Below are positions 1 through 11,214 of a stretch of 64,000 nt of DNA, piece after piece. Every line of letters starts with the position of its first letter. Positions within the stretch are counted from its first letter, which is position 1. Made by a program: the position numbers and the translations under genes. A model generated the notes under the pieces. The model had not been told where the DNA came from, searched no databases, and saw only the letters and a list, made by a program, of their open reading frames with translations. The DNA comes from Forficula auricularia (taxonomy: Eukaryota > Arthropoda > Insecta > Dermaptera > Forficulidae): assembly GCA_024734495.1 (NCBI GenBank), contig JALMQS010000729.1, positions 1,674,001 to 1,738,000 on the forward strand, read 5' to 3'.

Positions 1-204
1 ATTAAATTTTGGGCTTTCTAGTTTCCGAATTTCGGTTGAAAATTTTTCAAAAACTAAAAAATATTGAACCGTTACATGGTGAGCTATCGAATGATGATGA
101 GCTGCAATTTAGCACACAAGACACAAGATTAATCTTTGTGTCAATTTTCAACTTTCTAGCTAGATCTTGTCTAGTTTTTTATTATATGTCATAAGGGTTG
201 CACT

Positions 205-620
205 GCGCCTTTAGGGTAATCAGATGGCCTCATGGATTGATGGCCTATAACATCAGGTTTGATTCCCGAGGGAGTAAAAAACAACATTTCCGACATATAA
301 TTAAAAATAATCTATTCCATCGAATTTAATATTATAGGAGAAGTCGGGTTGGCCGAGTTGGCTAAGGCGCTGGCCTCGATTCAGCATCGTTGATGATGAT
401 GTTCAAGCGGGAGGCCCGGGTTCGAGCCTGGCTAGCATATAAAATTTCGACTGGCTAAAACTTGGCTCCTCACTAACCCTACTAACACTTTACTGATGTG
501 CTGTCTAAATGGGCTTTGTTCCCGGTGACAATAAATAAATTAAAAAAAAATATACATATATATGACACCCTCTTGGGATTTTCTTAGAAAATTTAAATCT
601 ATTTCTATTGGCAACTTGAA
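205..620 (+). repeat. tRNA-related dispersed repeat (family F), split by a SINE
   Basis: A tRNA-like segment with a B-box-like GGTTTGATTCC near 254 is followed by GACATATAATTAAAAATAATC. The 3' part resumes after 550 with TTTTCTTAGAAAATTTAAATC. The same order is contiguous at 48094-48225, so this copy was opened by the SINE at about 340-550. The 48-kb copy is a full foldback; the left arm is not obvious here. Confidence 0.6.
340..550 (+). mobile_element. tRNA-derived SINE
   Basis: The head has a clear pol III A box (TGGCCGAGTTGG, 350-361) and B box (GGTTCGAGCC, 419-428), 58 bases apart. This resembles a Leu/Ser-type tRNA with a long variable region. It is followed by about 110 bases of body and an A-rich tail (ATAAATAAAT then A9). 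There is no intact tRNA acceptor end, so I call a SINE and not a tRNA gene. It sits inside a family F repeat. Confidence 0.7.
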
Positions 621-639
621 CACTTTCCTATCAAAATAT

Positions 640-1140
640 ATTTATTTTTTTTAATTGATTTATTTAGTTTTTAATAGCTTCGGGAAAAAGCTCATCTAGA
701 CAGATTTTTCTATAGATAAAGTATGTGTGAGTGCGAATAGTGATAGTAATCGGTTTAGGGGGCAGATTATAGCCGGATAAATTTTTCCATGAATGAACAT
801 GGGCGTCCTATTCTCTAGGCACAAACGGCATATCTTCCGTTAACCTGGCCCTCTTTTAAAATTTAATTTTAATTATTTTTTTCCTGGTATCCGGTTTTTG
901 AGCGGATTTGTTTAAATTACGTTTTGTCTTTTGAGGGAAATCTATGATCATGTTATTTGTTAATGAGCGTACATTTCTATTTTTTTTTTCTTGTTAGTTA
1001 ATTGTTAATTTCTTGTAATTGATTTCTATTGATGTTAATTAATTTCTGTAGTTAATTTGTACTGATGTTTTGTTGACCTAGCCACTGAGGACTTGTGCCT
1101 CTAAGCAGGTCGAGTAATAAAGATTTATTTATTTATTTAT
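640..1140 (+). repeat. Probable LINE 3' end with TTTA-repeat tail
   Basis: The stretch ends in AATAAAGATTTATTTATTTATTTATT, which looks like a polyadenylation signal followed by a short tandem tail, as at the 3' ends of many non-LTR retrotransposons. No coding part is recognisable upstream. The call rests on the tail alone. Confidence 0.35.
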
Positions 1141-1465
1141 TCACAATATTTTTATATTAAAAAATATCTACATATATTATTTTCAATTGCCCTCAAGAAA
1201 AAAGTTTCTAGATACGTGGTTAATAATTATATATGAACTTATTTACTTATTTACAATACTATATATAGGTAGTACTCGTAAGTAGTTATATGAGTATTTA
1301 ATTATTCGCATCAATCACATATAACTATTTTTATAAAATCAACAACTCTGCTACTCTAGGTAAGAAAGTATTTTAACTACAATTTATTCGTTATAAATAA
1401 TAAAAACTAAAGAATTGAGCATCTTTTTTTGAAAATAATTGGAATTTTTTTCAAAAAAACTGCTT
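1141..1465. other. AT-rich, no gene seen
   Basis: No coding signal. Near 1340-1360 it holds CAACAACTCTGCTACTCT, a string recurring at about 54205 and 55957 as part of a dispersed repeat associated with the hammerhead-like palindromes. Confidence 0.5.
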
Positions 1466-1658
1466 AATTTTTAGGACAAATTCTAAGATTTTAGTAGAAA
1501 TATTATTTTTAAATTAAGTAATTGTCTCGAGGGTGTGAGCTGACTACCCGGAAAGCATGCTAGTTCTCAGGTTCGACTCCTGAGGGGATGAATCCCCTCT
1601 GATATCGCAATTTAAAAATAATATTTCTACTAAAATCTTAGAATTTGTCCTAAAAATT
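1466..1658 (+). repeat. Foldback element with tRNA-like loop (family G)
   Basis: A perfect 50-bp inverted repeat (1466-1515 and 1609-1658) flanks a 93-base loop. The loop reads like a tRNA-type pol III promoter: an A-box-like GAGCTGACTACCCGG near 1537 and a canonical B box GGTTCGACTCC at 1570-1580, then GAGGGGATGAATCCCCTC. Related copies lie at 33749-33871 (loop reduced) and 55651-55790 (one arm, opposite strand). Confidence 0.8.
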
Positions 1659-2010
1659 ATATTTTTTCTCTTTTGATTTAAATAATGTTTCAGTTATATT
1701 TACTTGAAAAATTTCAACATAATTTTTTTTTTAACTTATTGAGTGTCTCAGCTTTGATTCCTGGGGGCCTACACCTTCTAAGATAAACCAAATATAAATA
1801 TCTAAGATAATATAGACTTCTATTCTTTGAATAAAATTAAAATAAATAAAATAAAATCTTAAACCCTCTAATTTTTTCACTATCCTTGGGCTGTTTTTCC
1901 ATCGTTTCTCAATTAAAATTTCTACCAGTCCGTCTCTCTCCGAATCCAAAATCTTTATTACAAATGCCAAAGAGAATTTATACAAATAAAGAAAGTAATA
2001 TGTAAATTTC
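1659..2010. repeat. AT-rich with a short dispersed repeat
   Basis: No gene seen. Bases 1883-1940 (TTGGGCTG... to ...CAGTCCGTCTCTCTCC) recur with a few changes at about 30203-30262. A B-box-like TTTGATTCCTG lies near 1755, so it may be another degraded tRNA-related repeat. Confidence 0.4.
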
Positions 2011-2011
2011 T

Positions 2012-2522
2012 AATTTTCTAATTAATATATCAAAGAATAATTAGCATATTAACGAGAATTGTTTTTGATCGCGCTTTTTAAACAAGATATATATCGCTAG
2101 ACTACTGCAGGTTGAGGCTATTGGAGTCTGCTGGGTCTTAAGTTTGGACCAAGAGAGAAAAAGATGTGATCCATTTAGCTACAATCCAACGTCATTTCGC
2201 GTATAGCCCACATGACATTCGGATGGATCACCAAATGAATTTGAAATCTCAGATGTTATATATTTAATCTCCCAGTCCAGAGCGCTTGATCTATTAGCAT
2301 GTATGTTAGATTTTTGCCATTAATTAATCGAATGTTTTCTACATTTGATTCAATCGCGAATCAAATGTAGGGAATTTTTGTCGAATATTGAGTGAAAATA
2401 ATATCTGAACTTATATAGTTCTAACTTGAAATAATGATGTTAAATAAATTTATAATTTTTCTCATTAATATATCAAAGAATAATTGATATATCAACGAGA
2501 GTTATTTTGACCGCGCTTATTT
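2012..2522. repeat. 70-bp direct repeats
   Basis: The stretch 2012-2080 (AATATATCAAAGAATAATT ... GATCGCGCTT) recurs at about 2452-2522 with roughly 85% identity by eye. The left arm of the palindrome at 2324-2606 lies between the two copies. Confidence 0.55.
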
Positions 2523-2606
2523 GAAAAAAATATTTGAAAAAAATATTTGAAAAAATTCCCTACATTTGATTCGCGATTGAATCAAATGTAGAAAACATTC
2601 GATTAA
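2324..2606. repeat. Nested palindrome, perfect 56-bp arms
   Basis: Arms 2324-2379 and 2551-2606 are exact reverse complements. Each arm contains its own hairpin (CTACATTTGATTC, six-base loop AATCGC, GAATCAAATGTAG). The 171-base centre is AT-rich and non-coding. Confidence 0.85.
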
Positions 2607-2689
2607 TATGTATCTATTTTCTTTATTCAACAGAATGTTAAATAGAATCAAAATCCTCTGCAATTAAGAAGATCTTGGTTGAATGTTGA

Positions 2690-2990
2690 TGTGAAGCACA
2701 GTGTCATTGTTGGCTGAGGCAATTTTTCAAAACAGCCTCTCTCCTTAATTGAGGGACAGAACGAAAGAGCCCTGAGGCCTAGTCTGGCAATTGATACTAA
2801 TGTTAAGGGCAGAGCCCCTTCGATCCGTTTCTTCTTTCCCTTTTCGATCCCCCGAGGATCAGAAGGCAAGCGGAAAGAGAAGGCGCCAACCCGGAGTCAG
2901 AGAGATTCAATTTCCACATTGGCTTAACACCCACACTCGCAGTTCGACACTGGGTTCAGAGAGATAGAAACATATAGAGAGAAATCCGCT
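2690..2990. other. GC-richer island of unknown nature
   Basis: Base composition shifts clearly from the AT-rich surroundings. A 69-codon frame without a start codon is open on the plus strand from about 2745 to the TAA near 2927; I do not recognise the product. It could be a degraded transposon coding fragment or a transcribed non-coding piece. Splice sites are not evident. Confidence 0.3.
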
Positions 2991-3059
2991 ATCACAAGAC
3001 AAGTTTTCCAATCAAAAAAGCTCAAGACAAGGGAAAACCCTACTCAATAGTCAATTTAC

Positions 3060-3580
3060 AAATAAAATTTGATTTTAATGAATAAATTATCTTAATTAAA
3101 CTATATTTAAACGCATTACAATAAATCACCCCCACAAAAGACTTAAAATATTTATTTTTCTTTATTCTGGGGCGCAATGACAACCAGATACTTTCGAAAG
3201 ATAATTATAAATCAAATTAAATTAGAGAATAAAGAATAAATAATTTTCATTATAGACAAAAGGATCAGCCGGGGTTCGAACTAGGGATGAGCATTAGGGT
3301 GGTCCTTAATGTGGGTGTTTTCGGATTTTTACGCTGACAGAGGCTCATATGGTTCGAAATAAATAAAAAAAAAAATATCCCGAAAGTTTCAAGTCTCTAT
3401 CTCAATTTTAACCCGTGCCGCACAGCGATGAAAGTTTCACATCTAAATAACACGGGGTTATTGGCATTGAACGATCAATTTTTTATTCTAGCCAAAGTAA
3501 TGGTTTAAAAAAATTGAAACTCTGGACGCTTTATCCTTATAATAGTAGTTATCCCTCAGAATTTTTACAGATTTTTAGCT
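3060..3580. other. AT-rich, no gene seen
   Basis: Only short motifs: a B-box-like GGTTCGAACTAGG near 3273, and a possible transposon-end string TTAGGGTGGTCC near 3295. Confidence 0.4.
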
Positions 3581-3584
3581 ATTA

Positions 3585-4488
3585 CTAGGTGTGCTTGTTA
3601 ATAATGTCCCTTTTTTCTAACAGATGGCATTTCGGTATTTTTCCACCAAACTCATCCAAATATTTTTTTGGTTTTATAGTGTTGGTAATCACCTTTCAAA
3701 CGGCATATAACATGTCAACATTCGGTTCATTTGTGTATGAGATATTGGCTTGTAAACATGGCGGATTTTGTGCCGAAAAAGATCATTTGCGGGAGGTGAT
3801 GTTGCACTATTTTTTAATGAAGAAATCGGCTGCGGAAACGGCTCGTATTCTCGGGGGAGTTTATGGGGACCATGCTCCATCTGAAAAAATCTGCCAACGT
3901 TGGTTTGGACGGTTTCGGAGTGGTGATTTTGATGTAAACGACAAGGATCGGCCTGGACAGCCGAAAAAGTTTGAGGATGCTGACCTGGAGGACTTGCTGG
4001 CAGAAGATCCGCGCCAATCGCAAGGAATGCGCTACAGACAACAATTGATCAATTTGAATCATGCATTGATCGAAAAACGGCCGCAATGGGCTCGAAGACA
4101 TGGACGTGTCATTTTGCTCCACGACAACGCTTCGTCGAACACCGCCAAATCGACGAAAGAAACCATCAAAGCGCTCGAATGGGAGGCCCTACCCCATCCG
4201 CCCTACTCTCCAGACCTCCATCGGATTACAACCTCTTTAGGTCAATGGCACACGGATTGGCTGACCAGCACTTCGCTAATTACGAAGAAGTGGCAAAATG
4301 GCTCGAATCTTGGCTCGCCTCGAAAGGGGAGAAATTCTAGTGGGAGGGGATACACAATTTGCCGGATCGTTGGTCAAAATGTGTAGAATCCGATGGTTCA
4401 TACTTTGAATAAACCACTTTTGCCAGTTCTGAAAAAATTTGTGTTTTCCTCATGCCGAAAAAAGGACATTATTAACCGGCACACCTAG
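3585..4488 (+). mobile_element. Internally deleted mariner element
   Basis: Terminal inverted repeats of about 30 bp start CTAGGTGTGC at 3585 and end GCACACCTAG at 4488. Each is bordered by TA (3583-3584 and 4489-4490), the standard mariner target duplication. Length is 904 bp against about 1.3 kb for a complete mariner; the missing part is internal to the transposase gene. Confidence 0.92.
3712..4412 (+). pseudogene. mariner transposase, deleted and frameshifted
   Basis: I start at the ATG giving MSTFGSFVYE; the open frame extends upstream but only through the 5' untranslated part. The N-terminal helix-turn-helix half is present (KKSAAETARIL, then RWFGRFRSGDFDV). The product jumps from EDPRQSQ to YRQQLINLNHAL, so about 130 residues are gone, including the first catalytic Asp. 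The second catalytic block (LLHDNASSNTA) is present. A frameshift after YSPDL puts the third block (PSDYNLF) in another frame, and a TAG interrupts it before WEGIHNLPDRW. The wording matches mauritiana-type (DD34D) mariners. It cannot encode an active enzyme. Confidence 0.9.
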
Positions 4489-4489
4489 T

Positions 4490-4885
4490 ATAATTTCGGA
4501 GTGAATAACTTACTAACACTAAGATATATAGAAGTATTTGATCTAGCTCTAATTCCAACATTATAATAGCTACAAATCCATCTTCAGCATGTACAAAAAG
4601 CAACTAACTATATTATGTAATATGATATATGTAACTACAGATAAAATATTTTCAAGTACATTTACGTGTGCAGGTGGAAAAATTATTCATTTATTTTCTT
4701 TAAGTTAAAGTTTAAAAAATTTATTGTAGTTTAAAAAAGGTAATTATAATAATTTTTTATTTATTTTACTAAATAATTTTTATCTCTGGAACGTCTTGAC
4801 CGATTGAGTTAAAGATGAGTGCGGTGCAACCTGCACAGTGCAGGTCCATACTTTTATTTGGGGCGGGGGAGGGTTATGTACCTGG
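4490..4885. other. AT-rich, no gene seen
   Basis: No coding or RNA signal. A GC-rich short patch (GGGGCGGGGGAGGG near 4860) stands out but has no partner I can find. Confidence 0.4.
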
Positions 4886-6345
4886 GATAGATAATGAACT
4901 TTCTTTTAAGAAATTAGAATATCAAAATGATACTTCCTGAGAGTTTTTTTATAGGTTGAATACCTAGAGCGATAGAGTAGTGTTTATCTAACTTTCCACA
5001 TAAATTTCACCATCACTGCCTAACCCTTTGAGGTACACAAATTTATATAATGACGTTTATTAAAAACATTTAATTTAAAACAAAAAAGTTAATATAACTG
5101 AAAAGTCTAAAATCAATAATTTAAGCGGTAAAAAATATTGTAGAGTGAATGGACTTAAATCAATAACAAATGTCTCTCTGATGGGGAGAGACATCCTCTA
5201 TATAAGAGACCAAAAGAATTATAAATCAGAAAGAAATCGATCTTATTTTATCGATTTAATCTATCTTGAGGTTCATAGTAACTTTTTAATATAAGAAAAT
5301 AGCATTTTTATTAAGAATTTTGAAGTTTAAAAGAAAATGTATGAAAAGATTCAATTTCTTGCTCGCGGAGGGGAGCAAATCAACAATGGCAAAAAGTTTT
5401 ATTTTTTTTTCTCATTAGATATTTATTTAAATCTATTGAAATTTCATATCTGTGTGTTATTTTTATCTTTCTTTTCTATCAAATAATTATTATTATGAAA
5501 TTTGCTTTCTAAAAGGTAGTTTATTTGAAGTCCAATTTAAAAAAAAGCTAATAACTCCGAAGAAATAAGTTTTAAAAATATGAAATCAATTAGATATTAT
5601 AAAACAATTAATTATTAATAATGTAATTCAATTTTGAACGAAATCAATTCAGTACTTTTCGAGAAAATTGCCAAAAACCCCGTAAACCGCCTATGAAAGG
5701 CCGTTTTAGAAACATTTTAAAATCCACCTCCATGTCACAGGTCAATATTTCGTTTCATATGACTTTTTCAACTTTTTTCAAAGGCCTCTCGTGCTTTCAA
5801 AAAACATGATTTTTTAGACGGGTCAGATGGTTTTTGACCATTTTCTCAAAAAGTACTGAATCGATTTCGTTCAAAATTAAATTAAATTATTAATAATTAA
5901 TTTTTTTATAATATCTATTAATTTCATATTTAAAAAAAAAAATTCAAAGGAGTTATTAGCGTTTTTTCAAATTGGACTTCAAATAAACTACTCTTTAAAA
6001 TGCAAATTTCATAATAATAGTTATTTGATATATAAGGTACATAAAAATAACATACAGATATGAAATTTCAATAGTTTTGAATAAATATCTAATTAGAAAA
6101 AAAATAAAACTTTTTGCCATTTTCAGTTGATTTGCCCCCGGAGAGAAGAAATTGAATCTTTTCATACAAACTACAAAATTATTAATCAAAATGCTATTTT
6201 CTTTTATTATAAAGATACTATGAACCTTCATATAGATCAAATTGATAAAATAAGATCGCTTTCTTTCAAATATATAATTCTTTTGGACTGTTTTACCGAG
6301 AGGCTGTATCGCAAAGCCTCTTGCCATGAGAGACTGTCTCATACA
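4886..6345. mobile_element. Long foldback element, copy 1
   Basis: About 500-600 bp of sequence (from about 5240 to 5690) returns as reverse complement between about 5840 and 6345. Shared blocks include AAAAAGATTCAATTTCTT, TTGAAATTTCATATCTGTGTG and AGTTTATTTGAAGTCCAATT. The loop (5690-5840) is unique. The left arm reaches further out (to ATAATGAACTTTC at 4888); the right arm is cut short. The same outer arm recurs at 14530-14945 and the whole design at 25190-27180. No transposase is present. Confidence 0.75.
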
Positions 6346-7745
6346 TTTTTATTGATTTTTTTCAGCTACAATCTTATACAAATTATATATCATTTCACAT
6401 ATTCAAATTTAATATATTTAAATATAGTGTTATAAAATATAAAATCTAAAATAAAAATAAAATGATTATAATATACTAAAAGCACTGAGCCTGGCTGACC
6501 ACAGGAACTCGCGCTACGGGCCCAAGCCACACCATTATATTATTAATAATGAATAACTAATTTTATTCATAAATAAATAAAAGTTAATTTAAATGATATA
6601 AAACAAAATAAATATGAAAAACTATTTTGAATGTTTTATTTGAATATTTTCAGAGGAGAATTCTTGCTTTCGGTCTTGTCTTGTCGTGAGCGACAATGGA
6701 CTGAAACTCATGCATTATTTACCAAGTTTCAGGATATAGTATTGATATATATTTTATTAACTTTTAAAATATTTAAATACACGACCATATAAAACATAGA
6801 ATTATATTATATACAAAATATAAACAGATTCATGCCTGGTCTATTAACTTGTTTCTTTCTTAAAGGCTTAAAGGGTCATGGAAGGAGGCTTGTATCCACC
6901 TATTTTTTTTTTCCTTTAACTGGTTATAATCCTGGACCGTACACCAATTTACAGTGAATCACACACACATAAAATCGTAAATAATAGTACCTCACCGCTC
7001 ACAACTAAGGATTTGGCAAAAAAAATGGATATTAGTATATGAAGCCAAAAAAACTTTAAATAAATAATCCCTCTTGCTTTCCAATGAAATTTCCTTTCAT
7101 TCGAAATTTTTTATATCAATTTTTTAATAACTTTTTTCATTGAAGTCAAGATTCTTTTTGTCTGTTATTTTTAATAAACTTGACGTAATCTTTCCAATTA
7201 ATTGCTTTTCGATTTTCATCATTGGAAATTTTTTTTGATTGAATATATATAATTTATTGGTTTTCGTTGATGAAAGGAATCGGTGGTTATTGTTTCGATA
7301 GAATGAAAAAGTTCAAACACTGATTAGAAATTAAAAGTCAATGGGCTGTTATCAAATGTGTTTCAAGAGGTGCATGGTAAAAAGAGGGGGAGAGGAGGGG
7401 TGTCCTAAGGAAAACCAGGGAAAATTAATAGGTGACCCATAAATTCAACTTTTTGCGATGCACATTAATGAACCTAATTAAAAGTCTTTTTTCGCCATAG
7501 GGAAATAATAGATTCAGTAGTTAATTTTTTATTATCAGTAATTAATTAACCATTCTCTTTTTAACTAGGGATAATTATTTTTCTCAGATTGAATTTGAAC
7601 ATATATGTTATCTTAAATCAATAGTTTCAAAACTTTTTAGCAGCGTAACTTTTTTTTGATTGAAATTCTTTCCCTAAGTAGATGTACTAAACGGTATAAA
7701 ATGACTCAAATATTACTATATAAAACTGGTCCTGAAAAAAAACTT
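6346..7745. other. AT-rich, no gene seen
   Basis: No gene, tRNA or clear mobile element. Short GC patch near 6486-6535 and homopurine GGGGGAGAGGAGGGG near 7385 only. Confidence 0.4.
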
Positions 7746-7753
7746 ACAACAAG

Positions 7754-8367
7754 CAGGCACGGAGGAACGATCTTACGCCAGGGGGTCTAAACTTGGAAAG
7801 TGATGCAGGCCTACCGGGGGGTCTGGGGGGTATGGGATACCTAAATTTTGAAGCAAATTGGTACAAATTAACCCATTTTTAAGCAGTTTGTAGCTGTGGT
7901 TTTATTGAAAACTGAAACAAAAAAGAGTTCAAATTTTTGTTTGTAGTTATAATGCTTGAGCTTATTTCCGAAAGGTAATAAAATAAAACGAAATTAATTA
8001 GCAATATATACTTGTATTATTCTTAGCAAATATGAGTAATAAACTTATGTATCGCCCTCCCAAGTGGCCATACACTGGTACAGTAAACGCAGGTAGACGA
8101 CAGCCTGTTCTTGACCTAGTCCTACCTATTTAAGTAAAATGAGTAATTATTAGACTAACATTACGGCCCAAGGTTTTTAGGTTTTGTTAACGCAAATAGA
8201 TAATAGTATAACAATAATTTTACAACCAACAATTTGTCAACAAAGATGTTTTTGGGTAAAGAAACGGTAAAATTTATTTCTTTAGGAGGTCCGCTGACCC
8301 CCTTGAACCTTGACAAATTCCCAGGGGGTCAGCTGACTCCCCTGACCCCAGGGTTCTGCCGTCCCTG
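7754..8367. mobile_element. hAT-type MITE
   Basis: It begins CAGGCACGGAGGAAC and ends GTTCTGCCGTCCCTG, imperfect inverted ends typical of hAT elements. It is flanked by a perfect 8-bp duplication ACAACAAG (7746-7753 and 8368-8375). The 614-bp body has no transposase. Sub-terminal GGGGGTC/GACCCC strings give extra pairing near the ends. Confidence 0.88.
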
Positions 8368-9612
8368 ACAACAAGTGAAAAATACACGATTGTTTAGCTA
8401 TTATTACCTACCATACTACATAAAACAAAATATCAAATTCGTTAAAAAAACGATATAAGTCTAGTTCGAAATTTAGCTTGCAGAGAGCCATTGTGTCAAT
8501 TTTTTGGGTCCAGGTATAAAAATCAAACGGAATTATGTTGGCTTAGCTACGATAACTGTCTCTCCGTCTGTCTGTAGTATTTGACGAGCACTGTAACTCA
8601 TAATCTAAAAAAATATGTATGAGCCTCATCCACATAAGCTCACGGGGGAGGTGAAATTTCTTTGGCCGTAGATGTTATTGAAACAAATTAAATTTCCTAA
8701 TTTTAATAAATTTTATTTCTCATAAAACATTAGTGAATTTTAAAATAATAAATTAAATTTCCTAATTTTAATAAATTTTATTTGTCATGAAATATTACTG
8801 GGTTTTAAAAAAATTATTTCCCCTTTATTGCAACAAAAAAAATCAAACAGATATTTCGCTAAAGAAGTTTCACTTCCAAAAGATAGAAACTAGAATGTTT
8901 ATATATTTGTTATAAGTATATGTTTTTACCGAAATCAAAAATCGTATAAAATCATTGCTTTATGTAAGTCGAATTTTTGTGGGACGAAAAAATATTTTTA
9001 TATCATCGAGTGTCATAATCCTATAAAAATAACATCAAGTAGAACTAGAATACATTTATTTTAAATTTAATTTACATAAAATGACATCATTCGATGGCCC
9101 CGAAATGACTCTTTTTAGATGATATTTTTACTTGTCCTCGTTCAGAAACAGCTGATCTAAAATATAGATGGAAATGACAAATTCGTTTATTCTCTCGTTA
9201 TGAACGATAAATAAGAAAAATTATGTAATCTCAAGTATTTTGGAAGATCTAATCGACTTTCTTATCTATACAAAAATGTATATCTTGATGATCATTAATT
9301 CATAATTATTGTAACACAATTCCATATCTCTGTGTACGTGTAGAGTGCGTAATAAAATTGATCCAAATTATTTTTATTTTTATTATTATTTTAGAACACA
9401 GGATTAAAAAAAAAATTCCCGATAAGATTATTTTACCGAGATAAAATTAATCATTTCCCCTAAAGGGTTATACGCAAAATATGTCAATTTAAAACATTGT
9501 TTCATGACGAATTAGAAACATATTTCAGAGACACATTTGCCAATATATTTCTCCCTATAACTTCAACAGTCAAGGACTCGATATGTTCAGTTTCTTACTT
9601 TACCAAGTCTTA
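8368..9612. repeat. AT-rich with a 65-bp tandem duplication
   Basis: AAATTAAATTTCCTAATTTT starts at 8685 and again at 8750, giving two adjacent copies of about 65 bp. No gene seen in the rest. Confidence 0.55.
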
Positions 9613-9615
9613 TAA

Positions 9616-9875
9616 GGGGCGGTCTATAAATTACGTCACATGAATTTCAAAATTTTTAGACCCCCCCTCCTACCCCTGTGCCACATTCTGGCACATTTTC
9701 ATTGAGCCCCTCCCTGTAGTGTGACGTCACACTATCATTTTTATACCCTTTTTGCTTGCGTACAATTTTTTACTTCGATTTATTTTACCAACGATCCCCG
9801 GGCACCCCCTGTCACATTTTGTCACAAATATGAGATGCCCCCCTCTACTGTGTGAGGAATATTATGGATGGCCCC
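9616..9875. mobile_element. PIF/Harbinger-type MITE
   Basis: The ends are GGGGCGGTCTATAAATTACG on the left and, on the right, TATGGATGGCCCC (as reverse complement, GGGGCCATCCATA). The 3-bp TAA duplication (9613-9615, 9876-9878) fits the TWA target of PIF/Harbinger elements. A nested second copy is at 42653-43809 and a lone right end at 61754-61784. Confidence 0.8.
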
Positions 9876-9879
9876 TAAT

Positions 9880-10240
9880 CTTCAATCGATAAATGAATAA
9901 ATTTTTTGTTTTTTTTAGCCGTAAATAATTTTTGCTTTGTCCAATTATGATAAAAAAAAACTGGACTATCAAACAACAAAATAATATTCTTTATAGAAGT
10001 TTATAAAAAAGGCAGATCGTCAACAACAACAAGTGGAAAAAAATCTTCTAAATCAGTTAGATATAAATCAGAGAGATGTTCTTTAAGACCTCCTACTCCC
10101 TTGGATATCAAGTATTTAGATTTTGTCTATAAATACGTCTAGACATAGGAAATCGGTATATCTGTAGACTTAGGGCAGATAGCTATGACAACATATAAAT
10201 AAATAATAAAATTATTTAGAATTTATAAAATAAATTTTGA
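9880..10240. other. AT-rich, no gene seen
   Basis: Nothing recognisable apart from a short CAACAACAACAAG run near 10021. Confidence 0.4.
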
Positions 10241-10370
10241 AGGTAAGGTTGGCCGAGTGGGTAAAGTACATGGCTTCTAATCAAGCTATGCGGGTTCAAG
10301 CCCGACTCTCTGCAAATCGACTTTAATCTGATCGGTAAATAATAGAGAAAAATAAAGTAAATTTGTATTT
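10241..10370 (+). mobile_element. tRNA-derived SINE (short)
   Basis: A box GGTTGGCCGAGTGGG near 10246 and B box GGTTCAAGCC at 10293-10302, then TCTGCAAATCGACTTTAATC and an AT-rich tail. The body after the tRNA-like head resembles the one at 62268-62400 (CGGCTAAAATCTGATC versus CGACTTTAATCTGATC). No clear target duplication. Confidence 0.6.
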
Positions 10371-10383
10371 AATTGTTTAATTG

Positions 10384-10540
10384 AAATAGTTTTTTGATTC
10401 ACTTCAAATCATATCACTTCGCTTTGGTTAGATCCAATTTGTCTCTCTACTCTAGGATATTAGAATTAACAGAAGAGCCGAGCCAAACTGGATCTAATCA
10501 AACCGAACTGATATGATTTGTAGTAAAATTATTTTTTATT
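10384..10540. repeat. Imperfect inverted repeat
   Basis: CAAATCATATCACTTCG ... GGTTAGATCCAATTTG on the left pairs with CAAACTGGATCTAATC ... CTGATATGATTTG on the right. About 60-bp arms with mismatches around a 30-base loop. Non-coding. Confidence 0.6.
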
Positions 10541-10559
10541 TAATCTGACATTATTTAAA

Positions 10560-11214
10560 AAACAAAAACAAAAAAAAACGAGCTTATTTTTACTTTATCT
10601 AATAAAATTTATTTAGGTCAAAGCTTGGGAGTGAATTATTCCAACGATGCTCTTTTTCTCTTTATAAAAATTATCGATAGGAATTGAGGAAACTTGTATT
10701 TTCTGCTTATCCCGCCATTGAAAACAATCTCAGACAGGTTTTGCAAATTATTATTTTTTTTTCATTTGCCTTTTTACTTTATCCAACGCGTTGAACCGAT
10801 TGAAATGAAATTGAAAACCTACCATTATTTTAACAAAATGAAGCGCTGATTAGTTTTTGGTGCATATCGGTCAACAAACATTAGTACTTTATTTCAATAC
10901 TTTTTTAGTTTTTTCTAAATATCTTGAAAATGACTTAACCAATTTTAATGAAATTTAATATCCTAATTAAGTACCTTGGGGGACCACAAAAAATAAATAA
11001 AGTCTTTAGTATAACTATATTTTAAAGCACTTTTCCCTAGAGTAAGATATTAATTTTTAAAAAATTTTAAAATTCATTCATTTTATCGGTTTAATATAGC
11101 CCATGTAACCTTGTATAAGTAAGAATGGATAGGCTTCTCTCTGTGAAATGCTAAAAATTTGTGAGGAAATTTTATAAATAACCATAGCAACTACGTTGTT
11201 TTCTTATCCGTTAC
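10560..11214. other. AT-rich, no gene seen
   Basis: No coding or RNA signal recognised. Confidence 0.4.

Noticed and set aside
340..550. True tRNA gene
   Set aside because: Good A and B boxes, but no proper acceptor stem, and the head continues into a SINE body with an A-rich tail. The same reasoning applies to 10241, 39736, 41585 and 62268.
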